A DNA stretch of 8,167 nucleotides from an uncultured Variovorax sp. (GCA_903872875.1 CAIQMJ010001163.1:1-8167), one strand, 5' to 3'; positions 1 to 6,673 are shown, counted from the first letter of the stretch. Numbers and translations: made by a program. Notes: generated from the letters alone by a model not told the origin.

Positions 1-259
1 CACCCTCCGCATTGCTCTGCGCAATATCGGCCGGGATAAAGTCGCTGCGCAGCACGCCCTTGCTCGGACTGGCCTTCTTGATCTCGGCGATCACCGCGGC
101 CTGCCCGAGGCCGATCTTCGCGCGCAATGCGACCACGAAGTCGCGCGTCAGCACGCGGCTTTCGGCGTCGAAGCGAATCGACTCCAGCGGGGTCCTGCGC
201 AGGGCCGCGGCGACCTCTTCACGCTTGACGGCAACGATCTTGTTGAGGATGTCGGACAT
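1..259 (-). CDS. trpC: Indole-3-glycerol-phosphate synthase, N-terminal part (cut by window edge)
   Basis: The enzyme closes the indole ring, converting 1-(o-carboxyphenylamino)-1-deoxyribulose 5-phosphate to indole-3-glycerol phosphate in cytosolic tryptophan synthesis. Eighty-six codons are visible, starting at the ATG whose complement is 257-259; the remainder, about two thirds of a normal TrpC, lies beyond base 1. The visible part reads MSDILNKIVAVKREEV at its start and contains IAEIKKASPSKGVLR around residues 62-76. That is the family's signature first-strand motif, including the substrate-binding/catalytic lysine. The gene follows trpD by 27 bp on the same strand, which suggests cotranscription. 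The gap has no clear purine-rich ribosome-binding site, so translation may depend partly on coupling to trpD. Identification is firm from the motif and from the position after trpD. Confidence 0.95.
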   Translation of the reverse strand, partial: MSDILNKIVAVKREEVAAALRRTPLESIRFDAESRVLTRDFVVALRAKIGLGQAAVIAEIKKASPSKGVLRSDFIPADIAQSNAEG

Positions 260-286
260 AGGTTCGAAAGAGGTTCGGATTCGGTT

Positions 287-1312
287 TCAGGCCGCCTGGG
301 TCGCGGCGACGAGTTCGGCCAGCTTGGCCTTGGCCGCACCGGATTCGATGACGGCACGCGCACGCGCCACGCCACCGGCAATGCTGTCGGCGACGCCCGC
401 AGCGTACAGCGCGGCGCCAGCGTTCAGCACGACGATATCGCCGGCCGGACCGGGCTGTGCATCCAGCACGCCGAGCAGCATCGCTTTCGACTGCTCCGGC
501 GTCTCGACCCGCAGTGCGCGGTTGCTCGACATCGCGAAGCCGAAGTCCTCGGGATGCAGCTCGTACTCGCGGATCTCGCCGTTCCTCAACTCGCCCACCA
601 TGGTGGCGGCGCCCAGCGAGATCTCGTCCATGCCGTCGCGGCCGTAGACCACCAAGGCGTGCTCGGCACCGAGCCGCTGCAGCGCACGCACCTGGATGCC
701 GACCAGGTCGGGGTGAAACACGCCCATCAGGATGTTCGGCGCGCCAGCCGGATTGGTCAGTGGCCCGAGGATGTTGAAGATGGTCTTGATGCCCAGTTCC
801 TTGCGCACCGGCGCGACGTTCTTCATCGCGGGATGGTGGTTGGGCGCGAACATGAAGCCGATGCCGACGTCGGCGATGCATTGCGAGATCTGCTCCGGCT
901 TCAGGTTGATGTTGACACCCAGAGACTCCAGCACGTCGGCGCTGCCCGACTTGCTGCTCACGCTGCGCCCGCCGTGCTTGCTGACCTTGGCGCCGGCCGC
1001 GGCCGCCACGAACATCGAGCAGGTCGAGATGTTGAAGGTATGCGAGCCGTCGCCGCCGGTGCCGACGATGTCGACCAGGTTCGTGGTGTCGGCCACCGAG
1101 ACCTTGGTCGCGACCTCGCGCATCACCTGCGCGGCGGCGGTGATCTCGCCGATGGTTTCCTTCTTGACGCGCAGGCCGGTAATCAGCGCAGCCATCATGA
1201 CCGGCGAGCATTCGCCGCTCATGATGAGCCGCACGATGTGCAGCATCTCGTCGTGGAACACCTCGCGGTGTTCGATGGTGCGCTGCAGCGCTTCCTGGGG
1301 GGTGATGGGCAT
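287..1312 (-). CDS. trpD: Anthranilate phosphoribosyltransferase
   Basis: The enzyme transfers the phosphoribosyl group of PRPP to anthranilate, the second committed step of tryptophan synthesis, in the cytosol. The protein has 341 residues, the usual length for bacterial TrpD. Visible family signatures are the PRPP-binding glycine loop GTGGDG at residues 84-89, NIST at 94-97, KHGGRSVSSKSGSAD at 112-126, and FAPNHHPAMKNVAPVR followed by NILGPLTNPAG in the anthranilate-binding half. The first glycine-rich motif reads KHGG rather than the KHGN of many homologues, a change I believe is common in Burkholderiales. The ATG at 1312 is preceded by an AGGGAG-type ribosome-binding site about 9-10 bases upstream. 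It lies between the LysE-type exporter (52 bp upstream, with a tandem repeat in the gap) and trpC (27 bp downstream). Confidence 0.97.
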   Translation of the reverse strand: MPITPQEALQRTIEHREVFHDEMLHIVRLIMSGECSPVMMAALITGLRVKKETIGEITAAAQVMREVATKVSVADTTNLVDIVGTGGDGSHTFNISTCSMFVAAAAGAKVSKHGGRSVSSKSGSADVLESLGVNINLKPEQISQCIADVGIGFMFAPNHHPAMKNVAPVRKELGIKTIFNILGPLTNPAGAPNILMGVFHPDLVGIQVRALQRLGAEHALVVYGRDGMDEISLGAATMVGELRNGEIREYELHPEDFGFAMSSNRALRVETPEQSKAMLLGVLDAQPGPAGDIVVLNAGAALYAAGVADSIAGGVARARAVIESGAAKAKLAELVAATQAA

Positions 1313-1336
1313 GTCTCTTGTCTCCCTGAGGGTCGA

Positions 1337-1376
1337 TGGATCAGTGGATCAGTGGATCAGTGGATCAGTGGGTCGG
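1337..1376. repeat. 8-bp tandem repeat (TGGATCAG x4 plus a degenerate copy) between lysE and trpD
   Basis: Four perfect, adjacent copies of TGGATCAG occupy 1337-1368, followed by a degenerate fifth copy, TGGGTCGG, at 1369-1376. The tract fills much of the 52-bp gap between the exporter gene and trpD. The exporter's TGA stop (complement of 1365-1367) lies in the last perfect copy. On the coding (minus) strand every copy contains TGA. Because 8 is not a multiple of 3, the repeated TGAs fall in all three frames in turn. Slippage gain or loss of copies should therefore change the intergenic length without abolishing termination. A function in expression of the downstream trpD is possible but not shown by the sequence. 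Confidence 0.9.
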
Positions 1377-2048
1377 AGCGGAAAGCGGGTTGTCCGAGAA
1401 CGCAAGCCGGATGCCGAAGCCGATGAAGATCGCGCCGGCCGCGCGCTCGAGCCAGAGCAGACCGCGCTGCACGGCACCCACGCGGCGTGCCATCCAGGCC
1501 GCTGCCCAGGCCCAGCCGAAGTTGACCCACAGCGCGTTGAAGTTGAACAGCAGGCCGAGCGCCAGGAAGGCGAGCGACGGATGGATCGCATCGTGTGCGA
1601 TGAACTGCGGCACGAAGGCCAGGAAGAAGAGCGCGACCTTTGGATTGAGCGCATTGGTCCAGAAGCCGCGACGGAACACGCGGGCGAGTGAATCCGCCGG
1701 TGTGCCGCCGAGCACGGCCTGCTCGGCGGGCTCCTCGAGAACCGCACCGTCTCTGCTCTTCTTGCGTGCAACGATCATCATCACGCCGACATAGACCAGG
1801 TAGACCGCACCCACCCACTTGAGCACCGTGAAGGCGGTGGCCGATGCGGCCAGCAGCGCGCTCACGCCCACCGCGGCGGCCACGATGTGCACGCAGCAGC
1901 CGGCCGCGATGCCCAGTGAAGCGACGAGGCCGGCGCCGATGCCGCGCCGCAGCGCATGGGTGATGACGAAGAACACGTCCGGCCCGGGTGTGACGTTGAG
2001 GAGCAGGCCGGCGGCAATGAAGGCCAGCAGGTGAGGCGTATCGGGCAT
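1365..2048 (-). CDS. LysE/RhtB-family amino-acid exporter
   Basis: This is a predicted inner-membrane exporter of the LysE/RhtB superfamily, which pumps out amino acids such as threonine, homoserine, lysine or related compounds; the substrate cannot be read from sequence. The protein has 227 residues, in the usual range of about 200-230. Near the N-terminus it carries the hallmark N-V-T-P-G-P-D (about residues 18-24), followed by ALRRGIGAGLVASLGIAAG, the family's first cytoplasmic loop and second helix. About six hydrophobic segments are visible. I chose the ATG at 2048 because the family starts just before this helix and AAAGG lies about 6 bases upstream. A GTG at 2084, directly after the aldolase stop, would add 12 residues and could allow coupled reinitiation. 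It sits between a threonine aldolase gene and trpD. Export of threonine or a related amino acid is a context-based guess. Confidence 0.88.
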   Translation of the reverse strand: MPDTPHLLAFIAAGLLLNVTPGPDVFFVITHALRRGIGAGLVASLGIAAGCCVHIVAAAVGVSALLAASATAFTVLKWVGAVYLVYVGVMMIVARKKSRDGAVLEEPAEQAVLGGTPADSLARVFRRGFWTNALNPKVALFFLAFVPQFIAHDAIHPSLAFLALGLLFNFNALWVNFGWAWAAAWMARRVGAVQRGLLWLERAAGAIFIGFGIRLAFSDNPLSAPTH

Positions 2049-2084
2049 CGGTGCCTTTGGTTCGCGGTCTCTGAACGTGGGCAC

Positions 2085-3131
2085 TCAGGCCTGGAAGAAG
2101 CGCCGGATCGCCGCCACCGCGCGATCCACGCCGGCGGCATCGACATCGAGGTGCGTCACGAAACGCAGCCGGTAAAGGCCGGTCGCCAGGATGCCCTCGG
2201 CCGCCAGCTGCGCGATCAGCGCAGAGGACTTCGGCTTCAGTGCATCAGCGAGATCGACGAACACGATGTTGGTGTGCGGCACCTCGACCATGAGACCGTC
2301 GATGCCGGCCAGCCCCGCCGCGAGTCGCTGGGCCAACGCATGGTCGTCCGCCAGCCGGTCGACGTGGTGGTCGAGCGCATGCGAGGCCGCAGCCGCCAGC
2401 AGGCCGGCCTGACGCATGCCGCCACCTGCCATCTTACGGATGCGGTGCGCCCGCGCCACCAGCTCGCGCGATCCGCACAGCGCCGATCCGACAGGCGCGC
2501 CCAGGCCCTTGCTGAAGCAGACCGACACGCTGTCGAAGCACTGCGCGATACGGCGCGCCTCGTCCCGCACGTGGCGCCCGGCCTGCGCGGCCTGCGCCGT
2601 CGCCGCGTTGAACAGCCGTGCGCCGTCCAGGTGCCGTTGCAGCCCGTGCGACTTCGCCAGGCCGGTCGCAGCCTCGACGTAGCCGAAGGGAAGCAGCTTG
2701 CCGCCCAGCGTGTTCTCCAGCGCCAGCAGCCTCGTGCGCGCGAAGTGCGCGTCGTCGGGCTTGATGGCGGCCTCGATCTGCGCGAGCGGCAGCGTGCCGT
2801 CGGCCGCATGGTCGAGCGGTTGCGGCTGCACGCTGCCGAAAACCGCCGCGCCGCCGCCTTCCCAGCGATAGCAATGCGCCTGCTGGCCGACGATGTACTC
2901 GTCGCCGCGGCCGCAGTGCGACAGCACCGCGCAGAGGTTGCTCTGCGTCCCTGTCGGCATGAACAGCGCAGCCTCGAAGCCCAGCATCGCGGCGATCTTC
3001 TCCTGTAGCGCATTGACGCTCGGATCGGTGCCGAAGACATCGTCGCCGAGCGGCGCGGCAGCCATGGCGTCGCGCATCGCACGCGTGGGTTGGGTGACGG
3101 TATCGCTGCGCAGATCGACGGGTCGGGTCAT
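2085..3131 (-). CDS. ltaE: Low-specificity L-threonine aldolase (PLP-dependent)
   Basis: The family cleaves L-threonine and L-allo-threonine to glycine and acetaldehyde in the cytosol, using pyridoxal phosphate. The protein has 348 residues, normal for the family. Visible signatures in order are VDLRSDTVTQPT (residues 5-16), GDDVFGTDP (29-37), the PLP-contact region MPTGTQSNL (58-66), His86 expected to stack on PLP, HLDGARLFNA with Asp169 (167-176), and the Schiff-base lysine Lys208 in S-K-G-L-G-A-P. The C-terminal part keeps RFVTHLDV. I chose the ATG at 3131, 5 bp after the trpG stop. An in-frame TTG at 3140 would overlap trpG by 4 bases. No good ribosome-binding site precedes either start, so translation is probably coupled to trpG. 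Its presence inside a trp run is not explained by the tryptophan pathway. Glycine/threonine turnover together with the adjacent exporter is a plausible subunit of function. Confidence 0.95.
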   Translation of the reverse strand: MTRPVDLRSDTVTQPTRAMRDAMAAAPLGDDVFGTDPSVNALQEKIAAMLGFEAALFMPTGTQSNLCAVLSHCGRGDEYIVGQQAHCYRWEGGGAAVFGSVQPQPLDHAADGTLPLAQIEAAIKPDDAHFARTRLLALENTLGGKLLPFGYVEAATGLAKSHGLQRHLDGARLFNAATAQAAQAGRHVRDEARRIAQCFDSVSVCFSKGLGAPVGSALCGSRELVARAHRIRKMAGGGMRQAGLLAAAASHALDHHVDRLADDHALAQRLAAGLAGIDGLMVEVPHTNIVFVDLADALKPKSSALIAQLAAEGILATGLYRLRFVTHLDVDAAGVDRAVAAIRRFFQA

Positions 3132-3136
3132 GGCGG

Positions 3137-3724
3137 TCAATCGAGGAAGTTCTTGAGCATGGCGTGGCCGTGCTCGGTGAGGATCGATTCGGGATGGAAC
3201 TGCACGCCCTCGATGCGCACCTCGTGTGCAAAGCCGGTGTGCCGCACACCCATGATCTCGCCGTCATAGGTCCACGCGGTGACGGCCAACGCCTCGGGGC
3301 AGCTTGCGCGCTCGATCGCCAGCGAGTGGTAGCGGTTGACCACGAACTTCTCGGGCAGGCCCGCGAACACGCCTTCGCGCGTCGTCGTGATCTCACTGGT
3401 CTTGCCATGCATCAGCTGCTGCGCCCGCACGATGCGCCCGCCGAAGGCCGCGCCGATCGCCTGGTGGCCGAGGCATACACCGAGGATCGGCAGCTTGCCG
3501 GCAAAGGCCTGGATCGCCGCCACCGAAACGCCCGCCTCCGCCGGCGAGCACGGTCCGGGCGATATCACGAGCCGCGTGGTGCCGGCGGCAATGCGCTCGC
3601 CGATCTGCGCCACGCTGATCTCGTCGTTGCGCTTCACTTCGACCTCGGCGCCCAGCTCACCGAAGTACTGGACGATGTTGTAGGTGAAGCTGTCGTAGTT
3701 GTCGACCATCAGGAGCCTAGACAT
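3137..3724 (-). CDS. trpG: Anthranilate synthase component II, glutamine amidotransferase
   Basis: This glutaminase subunit releases ammonia from glutamine and passes it to TrpE to make anthranilate from chorismate. In many bacteria the same subunit (PabA-like) also serves aminodeoxychorismate synthase in folate synthesis. The protein has 195 residues, the usual size. It begins MSRLLMVDNYDSFTYN, the diagnostic family N-terminus. The class I amidotransferase triad is visible: Cys84 in GVCLGHQ, and His177 and Glu179 in VQFHPES. The oxyanion-region motif SPGPCSP is at 55-61. Two adjacent ATGs occur (3727 and 3724). I chose 3724 because AAGGAC lies 6-7 bases upstream, whereas from 3727 the spacing is too short. 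A longer frame back to 3763 adds residues without family resemblance. It is the first gene of the run visible here; trpE, its obligatory partner, is not upstream within the window. Confidence 0.96.
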   Translation of the reverse strand: MSRLLMVDNYDSFTYNIVQYFGELGAEVEVKRNDEISVAQIGERIAAGTTRLVISPGPCSPAEAGVSVAAIQAFAGKLPILGVCLGHQAIGAAFGGRIVRAQQLMHGKTSEITTTREGVFAGLPEKFVVNRYHSLAIERASCPEALAVTAWTYDGEIMGVRHTGFAHEVRIEGVQFHPESILTEHGHAMLKNFLD

Positions 3725-3766
3725 CATAAGTCCTTGATTTAAAAGATGAAATTCATCGGTCATGGG

Positions 3767-3793
3767 AGTTTATATACACATGTATATACACAC
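3767..3793 (-). promoter_or_regulatory. Possible promoter region of trpG with AT-rich direct repeat
   Basis: About 45-70 bases upstream of the trpG start is a conspicuously AT-rich island in otherwise GC-rich DNA. It contains two copies of TATATACACA (3771-3780 and 3783-3792), spaced with a 12-bp period. The junction includes a perfect 10-bp palindrome, TGTATATACA, at 3781-3790. On the minus strand it reads TATATAAA near its downstream end, a reasonable -10 element for trpG. I cannot find a convincing -35 at the right distance. The direct repeat or palindrome could be an operator. The promoter role is inference from position and base composition. Confidence 0.35.
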
Positions 3794-4142
3794 CGGCACT
3801 GGATTACAGTGGCGTCGGACCACCGACCGAGCAACTATCGACCAGTCTTGACGATCCCCTGCGCGCCAGTCGCAAGTGTTTAGACCATGCGCGGCACAGG
3901 CCAGCCTCGCATGCCAAGCGTGGCTGTCACGACGAGAAAAAAGGAGTTGGCGACCGCGGCGAGCAGGCACGGTGAACCGGACACCGGTCATCCTGCGCGG
4001 CGGTTCGTTTTGGCAGAAGCTGCTTGCGCGCCCACGAGACGGGGAGCGAAATGAACAGGTGTTTTCTGAGGGCATCGGACAATCTCCTTTGGTCTTGGAG
4101 CCGCCGTGCCGGAGAGAGCCATCTAATTCAACCCTGCCTACC

Positions 4143-4224
4143 AGTACGGCGGCAAGGTGCGGTTCGAGACCGCAACGACGTGCCGCTTCCTAATGGAAGC
4201 GCCACCACTGAGCTACGTTAATCG
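4143..4224 (-). other. Degenerate tRNA-like sequence (probable tRNA remnant)
   Basis: The minus strand reads GTAGCTCAGTGGT, a hallmark of the 5' part of bacterial tRNAs (bases 8-20, D-arm). It is followed by GCTTCCATTAGGAAGC, a hairpin where the anticodon arm would be, then a 5-bp stem TGCGG/CCGCA where the T-arm would be. It is not a functional tRNA as read: the acceptor ends do not pair (ATTAACG against CCTTGCC), the D-stem is imperfect, the anticodon loop has 6 rather than 7 bases, and the T-loop reads TCTCGAA. Curiously, the canonical T-loop TTCGAGA appears only on the opposite strand of the same stem. A rearranged or decayed tRNA is my best guess; chance resemblance is possible. Confidence 0.35.
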
Positions 4225-4669
4225 AAGCAGTACGGGTCATGTGAGACTCGGGTCAATCCAGTTGCAGCAAAGCCTATACGCAGCGAAGGAGTGAATCACT
4301 ATCCTCGCCACGCCGCTCGGCTCCGGGATTGTAACAGTAACATACCCCAGCTCTCTTACACCGATGGCCCGTCGTGACTCGGACTCAAGGCGGTCCAGAT
4401 GGCTACGGCCACCAGCATGCCTTTTGTGAAGGTGCATCAACAAGACGGCTTGGCGCATCCACAGTCATCCGAGTGGGAGTGCAGGGGGCGGCCGCTGCGC
4501 CATCCCGCGACCGTGCAACGCATTTCCGTCAAGGAAGGCTTCCCACCGAGCACCCTCTCATAACAAGGCAACAAAGACTCTAGCCATTCATCCCAAGTGC
4601 CCATGGCGCCTCTCCATTGGCTTGCCGCTGCTGCTCATCACCTATGCACGAAGCTCTTCAAAGCCCACC

Positions 4670-5920
4670 ATGAAAACCGCTGAGCGCGCGCCTCACGCGC
4701 CCAGAGAAGGCGCGCAGCTTGACGTTACCCTGGCCCATCCCGGCTGGCGGGCAATCCCCGGCGGGGTCTGGGCGCTCGGTTTCGTCTCCATGCTCATGGA
4801 CGTCTCCTCCGAAATGATCCATGCGCTGCTGCCGATCTACATGGTGAGCGTGCTCGGCGCTTCGGCCTTGAGCGTGGGCATCATCGAAGGCATCGCCGAA
4901 GCGACGGCCGCAATCACGAAGATTTTTTCGGGCGTGCTGAGCGACCGGCTGGGCAAGCGCAAGCTTCTGGCGGCGCTGGGCTACGGGCTCGCGGCATTGA
5001 CCAAGCCCATCTTCCCGCTGGCCACGACGCTGGACTGGCTGGTCGCGGCGCGCTTCGTCGATCGAATCGGCAAGGGCATTCGCGGCGCGCCGCGCGATGC
5101 ACTGGTTGCGGACATTACACCCCCGCCCTTGCGAGGTGCGGCCTTCGGCCTGCGCCAGACACTGGACACCGTCGGAGCGTTCCTCGGACCGCTGGTAGCC
5201 ATCGCCCTCATGTGGCTGACCGCCAGCCATTTCCAGACCGTGTTCTGGGTGGCGGTGATACCGGCGTTCCTGTCGGTCGGCGTCATCCTGTTCGTGGTTC
5301 GCGAACCCGAACGCCCGGAAGGCGTGCGCCGGGTGCGTGCGCCCTTGAGCCGCGCCGAACTGGCTCGGCTCAGCACTGCCTACTGGTGGGTGGTCGCTGT
5401 CGGCACCGTCTTTACCTTGGCACGCTTCAGCGAGGCCTTCCTGCTCCTGCGCGCCCAATCGATCGGGCTGTCGCCGATGTGGGCACCGGCGGTCCTGGTG
5501 GTCATGAGCCTGGCGTATTCGCTGTCGGCGTATCCTGCCGGCGCCTTGTCCGACCGCGTCGACCGGTCCGGGGTGCTGGGTCTGGGGCTCATCCTGCTGC
5601 TGGCCGCTGATCTGGTCCTGGCCTTTGCCCCAGGTGTTGCCGGCTTGACGGTGGGGGTGGTTCTTTGGGGCCTGCACATGGGTTTCACCCAAGGCCTGTT
5701 CGCGGCGCTGGTCGCCGACAGCGCGCCGCCTGAACTGCGAGGCACGGCATTCGGCATGTTCAACCTGCTGACCGGATTGGCCCTGCTCCTGGCCAGCGTG
5801 ATCGCTGGTCTGCTATGGGATGTGGTGGGCCACCAGGGCACGTTCCTCGCCGGGGCTGGTTTTGCCGCGATGACATTGGGTGGGCTGCTCGTGCTTCGTG
5901 CGCGATCATTGGTCCAGTAG
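4670..5920 (+). CDS. MFS permease, 12-helix, substrate unknown
   Basis: This is a predicted inner-membrane secondary transporter of the major facilitator superfamily with 416 residues and about twelve hydrophobic segments, typical of drug/metabolite antiporters. Near the first helix it carries MDVSSEMIHALLPIY (43-57). Motif A in the loop between helices 2 and 3 is GVLSDRLGKRK (88-98). Next comes the strongly conserved RFVDRIGKGIRGAPRDA (128-144), a signature of a widespread but poorly characterised MFS subfamily. A second motif-A-like GALSDRVDRS lies in the C-terminal half, as expected from the internal duplication. I chose the ATG at 4670; a TTG at 4622 would add 16 residues with no family resemblance. 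Neither start has a strong ribosome-binding site. The methyltransferase gene starts 24 bp after its stop, so the two are probably an operon. Its neighbours handle copper, but nothing in the sequence shows a metal substrate. Confidence 0.9.
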   Translation: MKTAERAPHAPREGAQLDVTLAHPGWRAIPGGVWALGFVSMLMDVSSEMIHALLPIYMVSVLGASALSVGIIEGIAEATAAITKIFSGVLSDRLGKRKLLAALGYGLAALTKPIFPLATTLDWLVAARFVDRIGKGIRGAPRDALVADITPPPLRGAAFGLRQTLDTVGAFLGPLVAIALMWLTASHFQTVFWVAVIPAFLSVGVILFVVREPERPEGVRRVRAPLSRAELARLSTAYWWVVAVGTVFTLARFSEAFLLLRAQSIGLSPMWAPAVLVVMSLAYSLSAYPAGALSDRVDRSGVLGLGLILLLAADLVLAFAPGVAGLTVGVVLWGLHMGFTQGLFAALVADSAPPELRGTAFGMFNLLTGLALLLASVIAGLLWDVVGHQGTFLAGAGFAAMTLGGLLVLRARSLVQ

Positions 5921-5944
5921 CCCGGCCTAATCTCAGGAGTTTTC

Positions 5945-6565
5945 ATGAGCATCAAAGAACACTGGGAGTCGGTCTACGGAGCGAAGTCTCCCGAATCGGT
6001 CAGTTGGTATGCCCCACACCTGCTGCGTTCACTCCACTACGTGCGCAAGGCGGCGCCGGAGAAGCAAGCATCCATCATTGACGTGGGAGGCGGTGAATCA
6101 ACCCTGGTCGATGACCTGTTGGCCGATGGCTACCTCAACATCACGGTGCTCGATCTCTCCCGCACGGCGCTGGAGGTCACCCAGCAGAGGCTGGGCCGGC
6201 AGGCCAGCAAGGTGGTCTGGAGCGCTGCCGATGTCCTGGAAGTCGAACTGTCGACGGCCTCGTTCGATGTCTGGCACGACCGCGCCGTATTCCATTTCCT
6301 GACCACTGACGCGCAGCGTGAACGCTACGTCGCGCAAGTCGTGCATGCGCTCAAGCCTGGGGGCTTCGCGATCGTCGGGACGTTTGGGCCACAAGGGCCA
6401 GAGAAATGCAGCGGCCTGACGGTTTCCCGCTATGCGCCGGATGAACTACACAGCAAGTTTGGCGCGCCCTTCGAGTTGATCGACAGCCATACCGAGACCC
6501 ATACGACGCCCTGGGGAGCGCCGCAGCAGTTCGTGTACTGCTTCTGCCGGCATCACGCCCAGTAG
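5945..6565 (+). CDS. Class I SAM-dependent methyltransferase, substrate unknown
   Basis: This is a small cytosolic methyltransferase of 206 residues with a Rossmann-like SAM-binding fold. It begins with HWESVYGAKSPESVSWY (6-22), the typical opening of this subfamily. SAM motif I is DVGGGES (46-52). The acidic residue after the second strand is Asp70 in VLDLS, and a third is Asp96 in SAADVLE. The motif IV region reads FDVWHDRAVFHFL (107-119), and HALKPGGFAIVGTF follows as motif VI. There is no extra substrate-recognition domain and I see no ArsM-type set of conserved cysteines; the few cysteines lie near the C-terminus (in PEKCSG and YCFCRHH). The ATG has AGGAG 6 bases upstream. It follows the MFS gene by 24 bp, so the pair probably acts on one compound: modification followed by export is a natural hypothesis but is inference. 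It converges with the copper-chaperone gene across a hairpin. Confidence 0.9.
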   Translation: MSIKEHWESVYGAKSPESVSWYAPHLLRSLHYVRKAAPEKQASIIDVGGGESTLVDDLLADGYLNITVLDLSRTALEVTQQRLGRQASKVVWSAADVLEVELSTASFDVWHDRAVFHFLTTDAQRERYVAQVVHALKPGGFAIVGTFGPQGPEKCSGLTVSRYAPDELHSKFGAPFELIDSHTETHTTPWGAPQQFVYCFCRHHAQ

Positions 6566-6673
6566 AAGCATTCCTTCAGCCGACAGATCATCAACCACGG
6601 TCCGTCGCGACAACCTCGACGCAATGCTGATTCCCGAAGGACTTGCCTCGGCCCGCCACCGAGCGCGCCCCAG

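Larger units (their letters stand above)
3725..4669. other. Non-coding or decayed spacer between the trp genes and the MFS cassette
   Basis: About 945 bases lie between the divergently read trpG and MFS genes, and I see no convincing gene here. Open frames exist but look unlike proteins. A plus frame at 3876-4193 is rich in Arg, Ser and Pro and does not resemble any family I know. A plus frame without a stop from 4127 to 4294 has a protein-like stretch, YQYGGKVRFETATTCRF, but no usable start. A 54-codon plus frame at 4399-4563 has no good ribosome-binding site. The tRNA-like sequence at about 4143-4224 lies in the same area. Together these suggest scrambled remnants at a junction between core and accessory DNA. 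No transposase, integrase or clean terminal inverted repeats were seen. Confidence 0.6.

Noticed and set aside
1337..1376. CRISPR array
   Set aside because: The repeat units are 8 bp and directly adjacent with no spacers; it is a simple tandem repeat.
554..1691. Overlapping plus-strand open frames opposite trpD and lysE
   Set aside because: They run through the tandem repeat and opposite conserved genes, with low-complexity composition; shadows of the true coding strand.
1956..3008. 350-codon plus-strand open frame opposite ltaE and lysE
   Set aside because: It lies antisense to two clear family proteins, is Arg/His/Gln-rich without recognisable motifs, and arises from high GC codon bias on the other strand.
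3771..3792. Insertion-sequence terminal repeat or target-site duplication
   Set aside because: The short direct repeats are adjacent and AT-rich, no transposase is nearby, and no partner repeat was seen at the other end of the cassette.
3876..4193. 105-codon plus-strand frame in the spacer as a possible gene
   Set aside because: No ribosome-binding site, no recognisable family and Arg/Pro/Ser-rich composition. A minus frame overlaps much of it, and neither looks protein-like.
4143..4224. Functional tRNA gene
   Set aside because: Acceptor stem unpaired, imperfect D-stem, 6-base anticodon loop and non-canonical T-loop on the D-arm strand; kept only as a degenerate remnant.
4127..4294. Stop-free stretch with protein-like YQYGGKVRF segment as a gene remnant
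   Set aside because: Only 55 codons, no start, and it overlaps the tRNA-like sequence; too little to name a parent gene, so it is mentioned only within the spacer entry.
4399..4563. 54-codon plus-strand frame upstream of the MFS gene as a small gene or leader peptide
   Set aside because: No ribosome-binding site before the ATG, no family resemblance, and no attenuator-like hairpins after it.
4658..5692. 344-codon minus-strand open frame opposite the MFS gene
   Set aside because: It is antisense to a protein with MFS signatures, is full of Gln, Arg and His, and has no domain or ribosome-binding site.
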